Assembly: GCF_900103135.1 (NCBI RefSeq)
Contig: NZ_FNGO01000003.1
Location: 118,903-182,902 of the forward strand
Source of the DNA: Halarsenatibacter silvermanii
Lineage (GTDB): Bacteria; Bacillota; Halanaerobiia; Halanaerobiales; Halarsenatibacteraceae
DNA: 64,000 bases
Reading direction: 5' to 3'
The first letter of the stretch is position 1, and every line of letters begins with the position of its first letter. Positions 27,185 through 37,072 of the stretch are shown here, piece by piece. Made by a program: the position numbers and the translations under genes. The notes below the pieces were generated by a model. That model saw only the letters and a program-made list of their open reading frames with translations, was not told where the DNA came from and ran no database searches.

Positions 27185-28180
27185 CTAAAGTTTTTCCACA
27201 ACAGCATCGGCAATCTCATCGGTACCGGCCTCTCCTCCCAGATCGGGAGTCAGCACCTCCGACTCATTTATCAGTTCTCTGATGGCCGTCTCCAGTCTGA
27301 CAGCGGCTTCCTCCTCGCCTAAATGTTTGAGCATCAATACCCCTGAAAGCATAAGCGCTATCGGATTTGCTATGCCCCGTCCAGCGATATCGGGAGCGCT
27401 GCCGTGCACAGCTTCAAATACAGCTATCTCATCGCCCAGGTTGGCCCCGGGAGTGACTCCCAGGCCGCCGGCCAGCCCGGCGCAGAGGTCGGACACCAGA
27501 TCACCATAAAGATTGGGCATTACCATCACATCATAATCTTCCGGATTTTGCACCAGCTGCATGCAGAGATTATCGACAATGCAATCATCCACCCCGACAT
27601 CAGGAAATTCATCGGCCACCTCCTGACAGGTCTCAAGAAAAAGACCATCGCTCAACTTCATGATATTGGCCTTATGAACAATCGAAACCCTGTCTCTATT
27701 TTCCTTTTCGGCATATTCGAAGGCAGCCCTGGCAATCCTGCGCGAGGCCTTTTTGGTTATGATCTTTATGCTTTCCGCTGCATCTGCACCAACTTTGTGT
27801 TCCACTCCAGCATATAAACCTTCGGTGTTTTCGCGAAAAACCACCAGATCGACATCCTCGTAATCCCCAACCGGGCCCGGAAAAGTTTTTACGGGCCGCA
27901 GATTAACATAAAGATCCAGTTTCTGACGCAGGGCGACGTTGACGCTTCTAAAGCCGCTGCCAATCGGAGTTGTAAGAGGACCTTTTAACCCAATAGAATT
28001 TTTCCTGAGGGAATCGAGCACCTCACGGGGAAGAGGGGTGCCCTGCTCTTTTTCAGCCATTATACCGGCCTTTTGCCTATCCCATTCGATATCGACCCCG
28101 GCAGCTTCGATCGTTTTTACAGCAGCTTCTGTAACCTCCGGCCCGATACCGTCGCCCGGAATCAAAGTAACTTTTTGCAT
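27185..28180 (-). CDS. NAD-type isocitrate dehydrogenase (beta-decarboxylating dehydrogenase family)
   Basis: The 331-residue enzyme belongs to the isocitrate/homoisocitrate/3-isopropylmalate dehydrogenase family. It begins [13 protein letters not shown]. The substrate loop [20 protein letters not shown] and [16 protein letters not shown] resemble NAD-dependent isocitrate dehydrogenases; metal-site residues lie in [13 protein letters not shown] and [11 protein letters not shown]. Its start overlaps the stop of the synthase gene, so they are coupled. Next to AcnB the best call is isocitrate dehydrogenase. Homoisocitrate dehydrogenase is the main alternative. Confidence 0.87.
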   Translation of the reverse strand: MQKVTLIPGDGIGPEVTEAAVKTIEAAGVDIEWDRQKAGIMAEKEQGTPLPREVLDSLRKNSIGLKGPLTTPIGSGFRSVNVALRQKLDLYVNLRPVKTFPGPVGDYEDVDLVVFRENTEGLYAGVEHKVGADAAESIKIITKKASRRIARAAFEYAEKENRDRVSIVHKANIMKLSDGLFLETCQEVADEFPDVGVDDCIVDNLCMQLVQNPEDYDVMVMPNLYGDLVSDLCAGLAGGLGVTPGANLGDEIAVFEAVHGSAPDIAGRGIANPIALMLSGVLMLKHLGEEEAAVRLETAIRELINESEVLTPDLGGEAGTDEIADAVVEKL

Positions 28181-29331
28181 CAGGAAGTCTTTTCCTTTTG
28201 ATGAGATTTCTTTTCCTGTTTGTAATCCTCATAGATATACATAAGTTCTTTATCGAAAAGCGCTCGTTTATTTTCCACAGCTGCTTTTCTGACCTGAGGA
28301 AGTATCTCTCCGGCTTCTTCCCCGGTAAGCTTTATGCCATATTCTTTAAATTTGTTGATCAGGGCTTTTTTACCGGAGTGCTTGCCGATGACAATCTGCC
28401 TTTCCAATCCGACCTCCTCAGGAGTAAACACTTCATAAGTGGAAGAGTTTTTCAGAACCCCGTCGGTGTGTATGCCGGATTCGTGGGCGAACATATTTGT
28501 GCCGACGATAGCTTTCCAGGAAGGCAGATCTCTGGCTGAAGCCCGGGCAACATATTCGGAAAGGTTTCTGAAGTCTTCGGTGGCAAAACTCATCTCCTTA
28601 TCATAAAGATGCTTTAAAGCCATAACTACCTCTTCCAGAGCAGCGTTGCCGGCTCGCTCGCCCAGACCATTGACGGTAACACCGATGTACTCTGCTCCTG
28701 CTCTGGCTCCAGCCAGAGCATTGGCGGTGGCCAGGCCAAAATCGTTATGGGTATGCATCTCGATATCTATGCCGACTTCATCGATGAGTTCGGCCACTCT
28801 ATCCTGGATATCAAAAGGCTCCATGATGCCGACGGTATCGCAGTACCTGATCCTGTCCGCTCCTGCATCCCTGGCTTCGCGGGCGAATTTGAAGAGAAAC
28901 TCCCTCTCGCTGCGGGTGGCGTCTTCGGCATTGACCGATACATAAAGATCGTGTTCTTTAGCTATCTCCACAGCTTCGACCATGCTAGAAAGCACCCAGT
29001 CTCTATCCTGCTGAAGTTTGTGCTCGATATGAATATCAGAAGTGGAGATAGACACAGCAACCGCATCGACCCCGCAGTTTATTGAGGTCTTCACATCCGA
29101 TACTACAGCCCTGTTCCAGGCCATAATATCAGCATCCAGGCCAGCTTCGGCAATAGCTTTTATAGCCTCCTGCTCATCTCCTCCCATCACCGGAATGCCA
29201 GCTTCTATCTGATCTACACCTATCTGATCCAGCAATTTAGCTATTCTGATCTTTTCCCGATTGGCAAAAACAACTCCTGCTGTCTGTTCTCCGTCTCTTA
29301 AAGTCGTATCAACGATTTTAATATCTTCCAT
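28180..29331 (-). CDS. Homocitrate synthase / Re-citrate synthase family (NifV-like)
   Basis: This 383-residue DRE-TIM metallolyase condenses acetyl-CoA with a 2-oxo acid. [12 protein letters not shown] gives the metal-binding Asp and catalytic Arg, and [20 protein letters not shown] supplies the metal histidines. [16 protein letters not shown] and [15 protein letters not shown] are family signatures. There is no leucine-sensing regulatory domain, so it is not LeuA. Clostridial Re-face citrate synthases belong to this family. Beside isocitrate dehydrogenase and AcnB, that role is favoured over homocitrate formation, but sequence alone does not settle it. It is the first gene of the operon, with CAGGAGGAG before the ATG. 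Confidence 0.85.
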   Translation of the reverse strand: MEDIKIVDTTLRDGEQTAGVVFANREKIRIAKLLDQIGVDQIEAGIPVMGGDEQEAIKAIAEAGLDADIMAWNRAVVSDVKTSINCGVDAVAVSISTSDIHIEHKLQQDRDWVLSSMVEAVEIAKEHDLYVSVNAEDATRSEREFLFKFAREARDAGADRIRYCDTVGIMEPFDIQDRVAELIDEVGIDIEMHTHNDFGLATANALAGARAGAEYIGVTVNGLGERAGNAALEEVVMALKHLYDKEMSFATEDFRNLSEYVARASARDLPSWKAIVGTNMFAHESGIHTDGVLKNSSTYEVFTPEEVGLERQIVIGKHSGKKALINKFKEYGIKLTGEEAGEILPQVRKAAVENKRALFDKELMYIYEDYKQEKKSHQKEKTS

Positions 29332-29430
29332 CTAAATACTCTCCTCCTGTTTTGTATAAAATATTAACCTCAAAATCATATTTTTGAGCGCCGGCGGACT
29401 TTTTAGCCCGCTAAATTTTGTGTTTTGAGC

Positions 29431-29460
29431 ATTATACAACTTTTCTCTATAGCTTGTCAA
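29431..29460 (-). promoter_or_regulatory. Promoter of the synthase-dehydrogenase-aconitase operon
   Basis: The minus-strand site is TTGACA, an 18-base spacer and TATAAT. A short hairpin in the leader (GCGGGCTAAAAAGTCCGC, about 29393-29412) precedes the gene. It faces away from the arg T-box. Confidence 0.75.
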
Positions 29461-29502
29461 ACAAAATCAGAAATGTCTGCTGAAAGAATTCGGCCTAAAA
29501 AC

Positions 29503-29586
29503 TTGCAATATAATTTTTTCTCTATTATAATATTTTAAAAGACTGAACAAAGTGTTTTGACAGAAAAAATAATTCAAATGCACAAT
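29503..29586 (+). promoter_or_regulatory. Promoters for the argCJBD leader
   Basis: Two plus-strand candidates precede the T-box. One is TTGCAA, 17 bases, TATAAT (29503-29531). The other is TTGACA, 18 bases, CACAAT (29557-29586). The first has the better -10 and the second the better -35. Either would transcribe the whole leader. Confidence 0.6.
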
Positions 29587-29594
29587 CCAGTAAC

Positions 29595-29867
29595 AAAATC
29601 GGTGAAGGAAGCGAGTAATTTCGCCTCCCTCCTCCAGCGAGCCGGTGGTGGTGAGAGACCGGCGGAAAGGTGAGATGAACCGTCTTCCTGAGATTCCCCT
29701 CTGAATATGAGCGTTGGGGTCAAACTCAGTAAGCGGGGACGCAGGCCGGCGTTAGGGGCCAGAGAGGATTTCGCTGTTGCTGATCTTCAGCGGATCAAGC
29801 AGATGTGGTACCGCGGCAATAAAGGCCGTCTCTGCCCGCCCTTCGGGCAGAGACGGCCTTTTTTTAT
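29595..29867 (+). ncRNA. T-box riboswitch leader upstream of argC, Arg specificity
   Basis: The T-box sequence ATGTGGTACCGCGG is at 29803-29816. A very strong terminator follows (29822-29860, a 17-bp stem with a CCCTT loop, then a T run). Stem I carries GAAGGAAGCGAGTA at its base. In the expected specifier position UGAAC is followed by CGT (29681-29683), an arginine codon, which fits the downstream arginine genes. Low charging of tRNA-Arg should allow read-through. Confidence 0.92.
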
Positions 29868-29936
29868 TCTCTTTATATATTTTAACTCTTCTAATAATTA
29901 TCCATAAGTCAATTTCCACCGGGAGGTATCAGCCAA

Positions 29937-30968
29937 TTGCAGGTAAGCATAGTTGGAGCAACCGGTTATACAGGTATAGAACTTGTCAGGTTAATCAAGA
30001 ATCATCCCAGAGCTGAAATCGCTCTGCTGACTTCGGAAAGTTTTGCCGGGGAACGGATAGCAGATATATATCCGCACTTGATCGATATAATCGATAGTCG
30101 GTGTCGGCAGGTTGACGCCGATGATATCGCGGAGTGTTCAGACATAGTATTCACAGCCTTACCTCATGGGGTCTCATCAAAACTGGTTCCAGATCTTCTG
30201 GAAAAAGGTCTGCAGGTGATAGATTTGAGCGGAGATTACCGGTATCAGAATCCCGATATTTATCGGGAGTGGTATCAAAAACATGAAGATCCTGATTTGA
30301 TGGCCAGAGCCACATACGGCCTGGCCGAGATAAGGGAGGAGCAAATAAAAAACAGCCGGCTCATCGCCAACCCCGGCTGTTACCCAACCAGCTCGCTTAT
30401 TCCTCTATACCCCTTTTTAGCCGAAGGTATTATAAATTCGGAGACTGAAATTATAATCGATGCCAAATCAGGAGTAACCGGTGCCGGCCGCAAACCCTCA
30501 CGTAAAAAGCATTTCTGTGAAGTGCAGGAAAATTTTCAGGCCTACAGCGTGGAGGGGCACCGTCATCGATCGGAAATAGCAGAAAAACTGAAAAACTGGA
30601 CGGAATATTCGGCCGAAATAACGTTCACACCGCATCTACTGCCATTAAAACGGGGTATTCTGACCACGATTTATTCATCCTGCGGTCAACAATATGAACA
30701 AAAAAATCTGATCTCTCTTTACGAAGACTATTACAGTGAAAATCGCTTCATAAGAATTCTCTCCGATAAGAAACCGCAGCTCAAATATGTGGCCGGCACT
30801 AATTTCTGCGATATTTCGGTCACCCGACTCTCTTCGGGAAGATTGAAAATAATCGCTGCTCTCGATAATTTGATCAAAGGAGCTGCCGGACAAGCCGTCC
30901 AGAATATGAATCTTCTTTGCAGCTGGCCGTCAGAACTGGGACTTGATGATATCGGACTTTATTTTTAA
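29937..30968 (+). CDS. argC: N-acetyl-gamma-glutamyl-phosphate reductase
   Basis: The NADPH-dependent third step of arginine synthesis. GATGYTGIELVRL is the nucleotide-binding start and NPGCYPTSS contains the catalytic cysteine near residue 145. EVQENFQAYSVEGHRHRSEI and the C-terminal NLIKGAAGQAVQNMN are also conserved. Length is 343 residues, as expected. The start is TTG at 29937, fixed by GGGAGGT at 29921-29927. It is the first gene of argCJBD behind an Arg T-box. Confidence 0.96.
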   Translation: MQVSIVGATGYTGIELVRLIKNHPRAEIALLTSESFAGERIADIYPHLIDIIDSRCRQVDADDIAECSDIVFTALPHGVSSKLVPDLLEKGLQVIDLSGDYRYQNPDIYREWYQKHEDPDLMARATYGLAEIREEQIKNSRLIANPGCYPTSSLIPLYPFLAEGIINSETEIIIDAKSGVTGAGRKPSRKKHFCEVQENFQAYSVEGHRHRSEIAEKLKNWTEYSAEITFTPHLLPLKRGILTTIYSSCGQQYEQKNLISLYEDYYSENRFIRILSDKKPQLKYVAGTNFCDISVTRLSSGRLKIIAALDNLIKGAAGQAVQNMNLLCSWPSELGLDDIGLYF

Positions 30969-31044
30969 AAAAGTTTTAGAACAATCAAATGGTCGCATAT
31001 TAAGAGAGGATAAAAATAATAAAATACCGGGGGTTTTGATAAAT

Positions 31045-32244
31045 ATGGAAAATTTAAATGAAGTTTCAGGGGGAATAACAGCAGCCAGAGGTTTTAAAGC
31101 TGCAGGTGTAAAAACAGGAATTAAGAATAACAGCTTCGATCTGGCCATAATAAAAAGTCAGAAAAAGGCCAAAGCCGCTGCAGTATACACAACCAATCAA
31201 GTCCAGGCTGCCCCTATCGAAGTTTGCAGAAATAATCTCGAGGACGGTACTGCCAGCGCAGTGGTTGTAAATAGCGGCATCTCCAATGCCTGCACCGGAA
31301 AACAGGGGCTGGAAAATGCCTATAAAATGGTGGAAAAGACAGGTGAGGAACTGGGGGTTAATACTGATGAGGTAATAGTTGCTTCCACCGGAATCATCGG
31401 CAAGCAGCTGCCCATGGAAAAAATCGAGGCTGGAATAGAAAGCGCCTCAAAAAAACTTGACCGAAATAGCGATGAAAAAGCTGCAAAAGCTATTCTGACA
31501 ACGGATACAACTACCAAACAGATAGCCGTGAAAACTGAAATCGAAGGAGAAGCGCTCACCGTTAGCGGCATGGCCAAAGGTTCAGGAATGATAGAACCTG
31601 ATATGGCTACCATGCTTTCCTTTATAACTACCGATGCTGACATCAACAATCAGCTTCTGCAAAAAACGCTGAAAGCCGCGGTTGACAATTCTTTTAACAA
31701 GATCACCGTGGACGGTGATCAGAGCACCAATGATATGGTTGCAGTGCTGGCCAGCGGCCAGGCCGATATTCCTAAAATCACCGCAGGCAGCAGCGCCTAT
31801 GAAAAGTTCACTCAGGCACTGCATTATGTGGCGGAAAAGCTGGCCAAAATGATAGTTAAAGATGGTGAAGGGGGTACTAAATTTATAGAGATCGAGGTTG
31901 GAGGAGCAGCATCACTAGGTCAGGCTGAGAAAGCTGCCCGTCAGATAGCCAACTCCCCGCTGGTCAAAACTGCCATATTCGGCGAATCACCCAGCTGGGG
32001 CAGGATAGCCGCAGCAGCTGGTTCAGCCGATGATGAATTCGACCTGGAAGATCTGAAGATTGTTATCAATGGTGAAGAAATATTCGGTCCGGAAGAATAT
32101 GTACACTCTTTTTCTAAGGATATCCTTACCAGAGACAGGATAGATATCGTAGTAGATCTGGGTTTGGGGGATGTTTCCGAAAAAATATGGACCTGTGATT
32201 TTTCCTACGAATACGTTGAGATCAATGCGAAATATTACAGCTAA
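31045..32244 (+). CDS. argJ: Glutamate N-acetyltransferase (ornithine acetyltransferase)
   Basis: ArgJ moves the acetyl group from N-acetylornithine to glutamate, giving a cyclic arginine pathway. The self-cleavage region KGSGMIEPDMATMLSFI is present, and its Thr becomes the new N-terminal nucleophile. GVTAARGF-like VSGGITAARGFKAAG begins the protein. A frame extends back to 30943, but the ATG at 31045 has GGGGGT upstream and gives the usual 399-residue size. Whether it also uses acetyl-CoA (bifunctional) is not decidable here. Confidence 0.95.
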   Translation: MENLNEVSGGITAARGFKAAGVKTGIKNNSFDLAIIKSQKKAKAAAVYTTNQVQAAPIEVCRNNLEDGTASAVVVNSGISNACTGKQGLENAYKMVEKTGEELGVNTDEVIVASTGIIGKQLPMEKIEAGIESASKKLDRNSDEKAAKAILTTDTTTKQIAVKTEIEGEALTVSGMAKGSGMIEPDMATMLSFITTDADINNQLLQKTLKAAVDNSFNKITVDGDQSTNDMVAVLASGQADIPKITAGSSAYEKFTQALHYVAEKLAKMIVKDGEGGTKFIEIEVGGAASLGQAEKAARQIANSPLVKTAIFGESPSWGRIAAAAGSADDEFDLEDLKIVINGEEIFGPEEYVHSFSKDILTRDRIDIVVDLGLGDVSEKIWTCDFSYEYVEINAKYYS

Positions 32245-32263
32245 TCGAAATGGGGGAATGACG

Positions 32264-33154
32264 GTGAACAATTCAGAAAAAACTAACATGGCCGAGCAGA
32301 GTGCCAAACTCTGGTCGAATTCTCTGCCCTATATTCAAAAATTAAAGGAGAAAACAGTTCTTGTGAAATTTGGCGGAAATGCTATAATCAATGATGAATT
32401 GTTGATCTCGGTCTTAAAGGATATATCACTGCTCAAAAACATTGGGGCCAAACCGGTACTTGTCCACGGTGGAGGTCCTTTTATCAGCCGCCATCTGGAA
32501 GCTCTCGGCCTGGAGACAGAATTCTACCGGGGGCTCAGGAAAACTCCCGCCGATGTCATGGAAGTAGTGAGGGAAGTACTTGTAGGTCAGGTCAACAGCC
32601 TGATCGTGGATTATGCCAACACCAGAGCAGATTGCAAAGCCGTCGGTCTGCACGGCGGCGATGACCGTCTTATTGAGGCTCGCAAATATTCCTTTGAGGA
32701 CGGTACAGAGCTTGGTTTTGTAGGAGAAGTAGCTAAAGTCAATACAGAAATTATAGAGAAAATGCTGGACTGCAGTTATTTTCCCGTAATTGCCCCAGTG
32801 GGAATCGACGAAAAAGGCCAGTGCTACAACATAAATTCTGATATAGCTGCTGGAGAGCTGGCCAGGGCTTTGAAAGCAGAAAAATTCATCGTGATGACCG
32901 ATGTCGATGGGGTGCGAGAAGATCCAGATGATGAAAATTCTATTCTCAATTCTTTGACGCCAGCCGCAGCAGAAATAATGATAGAGCAGGACAAAATCTG
33001 TGAGGGCATGATACCCAAAATTAAATCCTGCATCAAAGCTCAAAGAGGCGGTGTTAATTACACCTATATCCTCAACGGAACCAAAAAACACATCCTGCTC
33101 CAGGAACTTCTTTCCGAAGAAAGCATCGGCACTCTGATCAAATCAGAAGATTGA
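32264..33154 (+). CDS. argB: Acetylglutamate kinase
   Basis: This amino-acid kinase phosphorylates N-acetylglutamate. VKFGGNAI holds the ATP-binding lysine, LVHGGGPFISRHLEALG the substrate loop, and NINSDIAAGELARALKAEK-like residues the acetylglutamate site. From the GTG at 32264, 7 bases after GGGGG, it is 296 residues, the normal size. An ATG at 32258 touches the ribosome site. Arginine feedback sensitivity is common in this group but needs an N-terminal helix; the ~25 residues before the core could provide it. Confidence 0.94.
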   Translation: MNNSEKTNMAEQSAKLWSNSLPYIQKLKEKTVLVKFGGNAIINDELLISVLKDISLLKNIGAKPVLVHGGGPFISRHLEALGLETEFYRGLRKTPADVMEVVREVLVGQVNSLIVDYANTRADCKAVGLHGGDDRLIEARKYSFEDGTELGFVGEVAKVNTEIIEKMLDCSYFPVIAPVGIDEKGQCYNINSDIAAGELARALKAEKFIVMTDVDGVREDPDDENSILNSLTPAAAEIMIEQDKICEGMIPKIKSCIKAQRGGVNYTYILNGTKKHILLQELLSEESIGTLIKSED

Positions 33155-33197
33155 CAGCACGGAAATAATCTTCATAATTTCAGGGGGGTATTCAACA

Positions 33198-34388
33198 TTG
33201 CAGACAGATAAAGTTAAAGAGCTCGATGAAAAGTATCATATGGGAGTGTATAATCGCCTGCCACTGGTAATAAAGGAAGGAAAAGGCGTCTATCTTTATG
33301 ACAGCGAAGGCGAAAAGTATCTCGATTTTGCCGGAGGTATAGCCGTAAATGCTCTCGGCCATGATCATCCAGAGGTAACCGAAGCCATCCAGGAACAGTC
33401 AGAAAAACTTTTGCACTCATCCAATCTTTATTATTTTGAAATACAGGCCCGGCTGGCGCGGCTTTTGGTTGAAAACAGCAGCGCCGATAAAGTATTTTTT
33501 GCCAACAGCGGAGCAGAAGCCAATGAAGGAGCTTTGAAGCTGGCCCGCAGACATTTTTACAATCGCGAGGACGATCGCCGCGAAGTTATAGTCGCCGAAA
33601 ATTCTTTTCATGGCCGGACTCTGGCTACAATAGCAGCAACAGCTCAGCCTAAATATCAAAAACCCTTTCAGCCGCTCCCTCCCAAATTTTCAGAAGTTCC
33701 CTTCGGCGATTTAGAGGCTCTCGAGCGAAAAATTTCTGAGGAAACCGCTGCTATAATGCTGGAGCCAGTTCAGGGCGAAGGTGGAGTCAAACCTGCTTCC
33801 CGGGATTATCTCGCCGGTGTTAGGTCGCTCTGCGATGAAAAGGACTTACTTTTCATACTTGATGAAGTCCAGACTGGCATAGGTCGGACCGGAAGCCTTT
33901 TTGCCCACGAAGAATATGAGGTCAAACCCGATATTTTTACTTCCGCCAAAGCATTAGGTAATGGAATGCCGATAAGCTGCCTTCTGGCCCGAGGTGAAGT
34001 CTCAGAAGCTTTTGAAGCCGGGGATCATGCTACCACCTTCGGCGGAAATCCTTTGGCCTGTCGGGCAGCTTACAGCACTGTGAATACAATTCTTGATTCA
34101 GATCTGCTATCTCATGTCGATGAGATAGGCAGTTATTTCCAAAATAAACTGGAGGAAATAGCTGTAGAGTTTGACCCGGTAAACCAGGCTCGGGGTATGG
34201 GGCTTTTGCTGGGGCTGGAAGTTGAAAATTCTCCCGGAGATATCCTGCAGTCCATGCTCGATAAAAATGTTCTGGTTTTAACAGCTGGAGACAGTGTGGT
34301 TAGATTCGCCCCTCCACTCATCATCGAAAAAGATCATGTGGATAAGGTTGTTGATGTCCTGAGGGAGACTCTGTCCGAACTATCCTGA
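33198..34388 (+). CDS. argD: Acetylornithine aminotransferase
   Basis: This class III PLP transaminase makes N-acetylornithine. FFANSGAEANEGALKLAR is the cofactor-phosphate loop, LDEVQTGIGRTG the PLP-ring aspartate, and TSAKALGNGMP contains the Schiff-base Lys251. Length (396) is typical. The start is TTG at 33198 behind GGGGGGT. It ends argCJBD; the later steps argG and argH are encoded separately at 52684-55501, and argF is not in the window. Confidence 0.95.
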   Translation: MQTDKVKELDEKYHMGVYNRLPLVIKEGKGVYLYDSEGEKYLDFAGGIAVNALGHDHPEVTEAIQEQSEKLLHSSNLYYFEIQARLARLLVENSSADKVFFANSGAEANEGALKLARRHFYNREDDRREVIVAENSFHGRTLATIAATAQPKYQKPFQPLPPKFSEVPFGDLEALERKISEETAAIMLEPVQGEGGVKPASRDYLAGVRSLCDEKDLLFILDEVQTGIGRTGSLFAHEEYEVKPDIFTSAKALGNGMPISCLLARGEVSEAFEAGDHATTFGGNPLACRAAYSTVNTILDSDLLSHVDEIGSYFQNKLEEIAVEFDPVNQARGMGLLLGLEVENSPGDILQSMLDKNVLVLTAGDSVVRFAPPLIIEKDHVDKVVDVLRETLSELS

Positions 34389-34444
34389 CCGCCGGCAGAA
34401 TACACCGCAATCTTTAATCGAAGATAATCTATAAGCACAAAAGG

Positions 34445-35227
34445 TTAAACGATGGCCTCTTTAATTTCGGCGACAAATTCTCCGACATTTTTATGCATCT
34501 CTTCAGCGTTTTGACTGTCTTTAATCACTTCAATAATGGCACTTCCCATAATTATACCGTCCACATATTGACTTACAGCTGCCGCCTTCTCAGGGCCGTC
34601 TATACCAAAACCCAGGCCCAGCGGCAGCTTAACTCTATCACGCACTCGGCCAATATATTCATCCAGTCTCTCATAAGGGCCGCGTTCATCGCCTGTAACC
34701 CCCAGCAGAGAAACACAATAAAGAAAGCCTTTGCTCTTATCTCCCAGAAAAGAAAGACGATCTGAAGGAGTGTTAGGGGCAGCCAGCATGATTCCATTTA
34801 CACCCCTGTCATTTAAATTTTTATAAAGTTTTTCATCCTCTTCATAGGGTAGATCCGGGATGATTACCCCGGAAACTCCGCACCGGGCACAATCTTCAGC
34901 GAATTTTTCCCTGCCATAATTTAGAACTGAATTATAATACCCCATTAAAACCAGCGGTATCTTCACCTCATCGCTGATTCTTTCGACCATGTCCAGAATA
35001 TCCACAAGAGTAACATCTTCTTCAAGAGCACGCTGCCCGGCCGCCTGTATGACCGGTCCATCTGCCAGAGGATCTGAAAAAGGTATGCCCAGTTCAATTA
35101 TATCGGCTCCGGCTTCTTTCAGTGTGAAAATCAGCTCTTCGGTCGTCTCTAAATCAGGATCGCCCGCACATATATAAGGAATAAGAGCTTTTTCTTCTTC
35201 CTGAAAAACTCTTTCAATGTTATTCAT
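34445..35227 (-). CDS. trpA: Tryptophan synthase alpha chain
   Basis: The alpha subunit cleaves indole-3-glycerol phosphate. [24 protein letters not shown] contains the catalytic aspartate and [11 protein letters not shown] the acidic loop; [12 protein letters not shown] binds phosphate. It is 260 residues, normal. The start overlaps the trpB end by 8 bp, and it is the last gene of trpEGDCFBA. Confidence 0.96.
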   Translation of the reverse strand: MNNIERVFQEEEKALIPYICAGDPDLETTEELIFTLKEAGADIIELGIPFSDPLADGPVIQAAGQRALEEDVTLVDILDMVERISDEVKIPLVLMGYYNSVLNYGREKFAEDCARCGVSGVIIPDLPYEEDEKLYKNLNDRGVNGIMLAAPNTPSDRLSFLGDKSKGFLYCVSLLGVTGDERGPYERLDEYIGRVRDRVKLPLGLGFGIDGPEKAAAVSQYVDGIIMGSAIIEVIKDSQNAEEMHKNVGEFVAEIKEAIV

Positions 35228-36407
35228 CGTTATCAGCCTCCTTCAAAACCTTCTGCAGAGTATTGATATCTTTATCGCCTCTGCCGGAAAGATTCAAAAC
35301 CACTATATCTTCTTTATCCATTTCAGGTATAAACTTCAGCCCGTGAGCCAAAGCATGAGCCGGCTCGAGCGCCGGTATAATACCTTCAATTTCTGATAAC
35401 AGCCGGAAGGCTGCAACGGCCTCCGAATCGGTTACTGATTCATATTCCGCTCTTTTTATGTCCTTGAGATGGCTGTGTTCCGGACCAACGCCGGGATAAT
35501 CCAGACCGGCAGAGATTGAGTGAGCTGGTGTTACCTGTCCGTCCTCATCCTGCAGCAAATATGATTTGCTGCCGTGCAAAACTCCAACCTCTCCTGCTGT
35601 CAGAGTGGCAGCATGTTGGCCGGAATCAACCCCACAACCAGCTGCCTCGACACCAATCAGATCGACTTCTTTATTCTCCAGGAAAGGATAAAAAGCACCT
35701 ATAGCATTGCTGCCGCCTCCCACGCAAGCCAGAATGGCATCAGGTAACCTGCCTTCTATATCCTGCATCTGATCTTTAATTTCTTCACCTATGATCTTCT
35801 GAAAATCCCGGACAATTCGCGGGTAGGGGTGAGGACCGACCACTGATCCTATAATATAATGAGTGTTTTCCACGTTGGCCACCCAGTCGCGGATAGCAGC
35901 ATTGGTGGCTTCTTTAAGAGTTTTCGTCCCGGCATCGATGGGCACAACCTCTGCTCCCAGCATTCTCATTTTATATACATTCAGCGATTGTCTTTCCATA
36001 TCTTCCCGCCCCATAAATACCTCGCAATCAAGACCGGCTCTGGCTGCAGCGGTAGCTGTGGCAACACCGTGCTGTCCGGCTCCAGTTTCAGCTATAATTC
36101 TTTCCTTTTTCATTTTTTCTGCCAGCAGTATCTGACCCAGTGTATTATTGATCTTATGGGCGCCGGTGTGATTTAAGTCCTCTCTCTTCAGGTAAATTCT
36201 GGCCCCTCCCAGATGTTCGGTGAGGTTTTCAGCATAATAGAGCGGACTCGGCCGTCCAACATAATTGGAGAGCATATCCTCGAGTTCATCTCTAAATTCA
36301 ACACTCTCTTTCAGCTCATTATAAGTTTCTTCCAGCTCTTTTAAAGCCCCCCGCAGACTTTCGGGTACAAACTGTCCGCCAAATTCACCATAATATCTTT
36401 CAGCCAT
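35220..36407 (-). CDS. trpB: Tryptophan synthase beta chain
   Basis: This PLP subunit joins indole and serine. The PLP lysine is in [13 protein letters not shown] (Lys85), [12 protein letters not shown] follows, and [11 protein letters not shown] binds the cofactor phosphate. The N-terminal [10 protein letters not shown] is typical of TrpB1, the form that pairs with TrpA. It is 395 residues, and its ATG follows GAAAGGGG. It overlaps trpF and trpA by 8 bp each. Confidence 0.97.
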   Translation of the reverse strand: MAERYYGEFGGQFVPESLRGALKELEETYNELKESVEFRDELEDMLSNYVGRPSPLYYAENLTEHLGGARIYLKREDLNHTGAHKINNTLGQILLAEKMKKERIIAETGAGQHGVATATAAARAGLDCEVFMGREDMERQSLNVYKMRMLGAEVVPIDAGTKTLKEATNAAIRDWVANVENTHYIIGSVVGPHPYPRIVRDFQKIIGEEIKDQMQDIEGRLPDAILACVGGGSNAIGAFYPFLENKEVDLIGVEAAGCGVDSGQHAATLTAGEVGVLHGSKSYLLQDEDGQVTPAHSISAGLDYPGVGPEHSHLKDIKRAEYESVTDSEAVAAFRLLSEIEGIIPALEPAHALAHGLKFIPEMDKEDIVVLNLSGRGDKDINTLQKVLKEADNDE

Positions 36408-37047
36408 AAGTTTTATTTCCCCTTTCCTTATGTTTATAGTGTCTTCTCAATCTGACCAAAACTTCCTGCAGAATTTCAGGATCTTTAATACCCGGTTTTC
36501 TCTCAAGCCGGCTGTTGAGATCCACAGCTGCAGGTTTCACCCTGCTTATGCCCTCGATGATATTATCTGGACCGAGGCCGCCGGCCAGAATTATGGGAGC
36601 CGGAGGATCGATGCTGTCGAGATAATCCCAGTTAAATTTTTCTCCTGTACCCCCGCGCCGGGAACCATTCCTGCTGTCGAAAAGCAGATAATCAGCCTCT
36701 GAATATTTCTCGACATCCTTTAAATCTTCCTGATTCTCTATACTGATAGCTTTTATCGTGCGGGTGGATACCGAGGCCAGCATTTCCGGGTTTTCCTGGC
36801 CGTGAAATTGTATGCAATCAAATTGATTGCTGGCATCGATTTTTTTCAGCTGACCGTGAGAAGGATTTAAAACAACCCCCACCCTGCTGATGAAGGGAGG
36901 GAGATCTCTGCTCAATTTTTCAGCCTGTTCGAGCGTGACCTGCCGTTCGCTCTCAGCCAGAATAAATCCAACCGCATCGACTCCCATGGAAGCTATCTTC
37001 TGCAAATTTTTACTTTCGATCATACCACAAACTTTGACCCTGATCAT
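36400..37047 (-). CDS. trpF: Phosphoribosylanthranilate isomerase
   Basis: The (beta-alpha)8 isomerase of the tryptophan pathway. VKVCGMIE contains the catalytic cysteine and [19 protein letters not shown] the aspartate and phosphate loop. [11 protein letters not shown] completes the site. It is 215 residues, a separate protein rather than fused to TrpC. AAGAGGGG lies upstream of the ATG. Confidence 0.94.
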   Translation of the reverse strand: MIRVKVCGMIESKNLQKIASMGVDAVGFILAESERQVTLEQAEKLSRDLPPFISRVGVVLNPSHGQLKKIDASNQFDCIQFHGQENPEMLASVSTRTIKAISIENQEDLKDVEKYSEADYLLFDSRNGSRRGGTGEKFNWDYLDSIDPPAPIILAGGLGPDNIIEGISRVKPAAVDLNSRLERKPGIKDPEILQEVLVRLRRHYKHKERGNKTYG

Positions 37048-37072
37048 ATGATCATGCCTTCCCCTCTTTAAT

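Noticed and set aside
28180..29331. 2-isopropylmalate synthase (leuA)
   Set aside because: The protein is 383 residues and lacks the C-terminal regulatory domain, and no leuBCD genes are adjacent; citrate/homocitrate synthase is a better reading.
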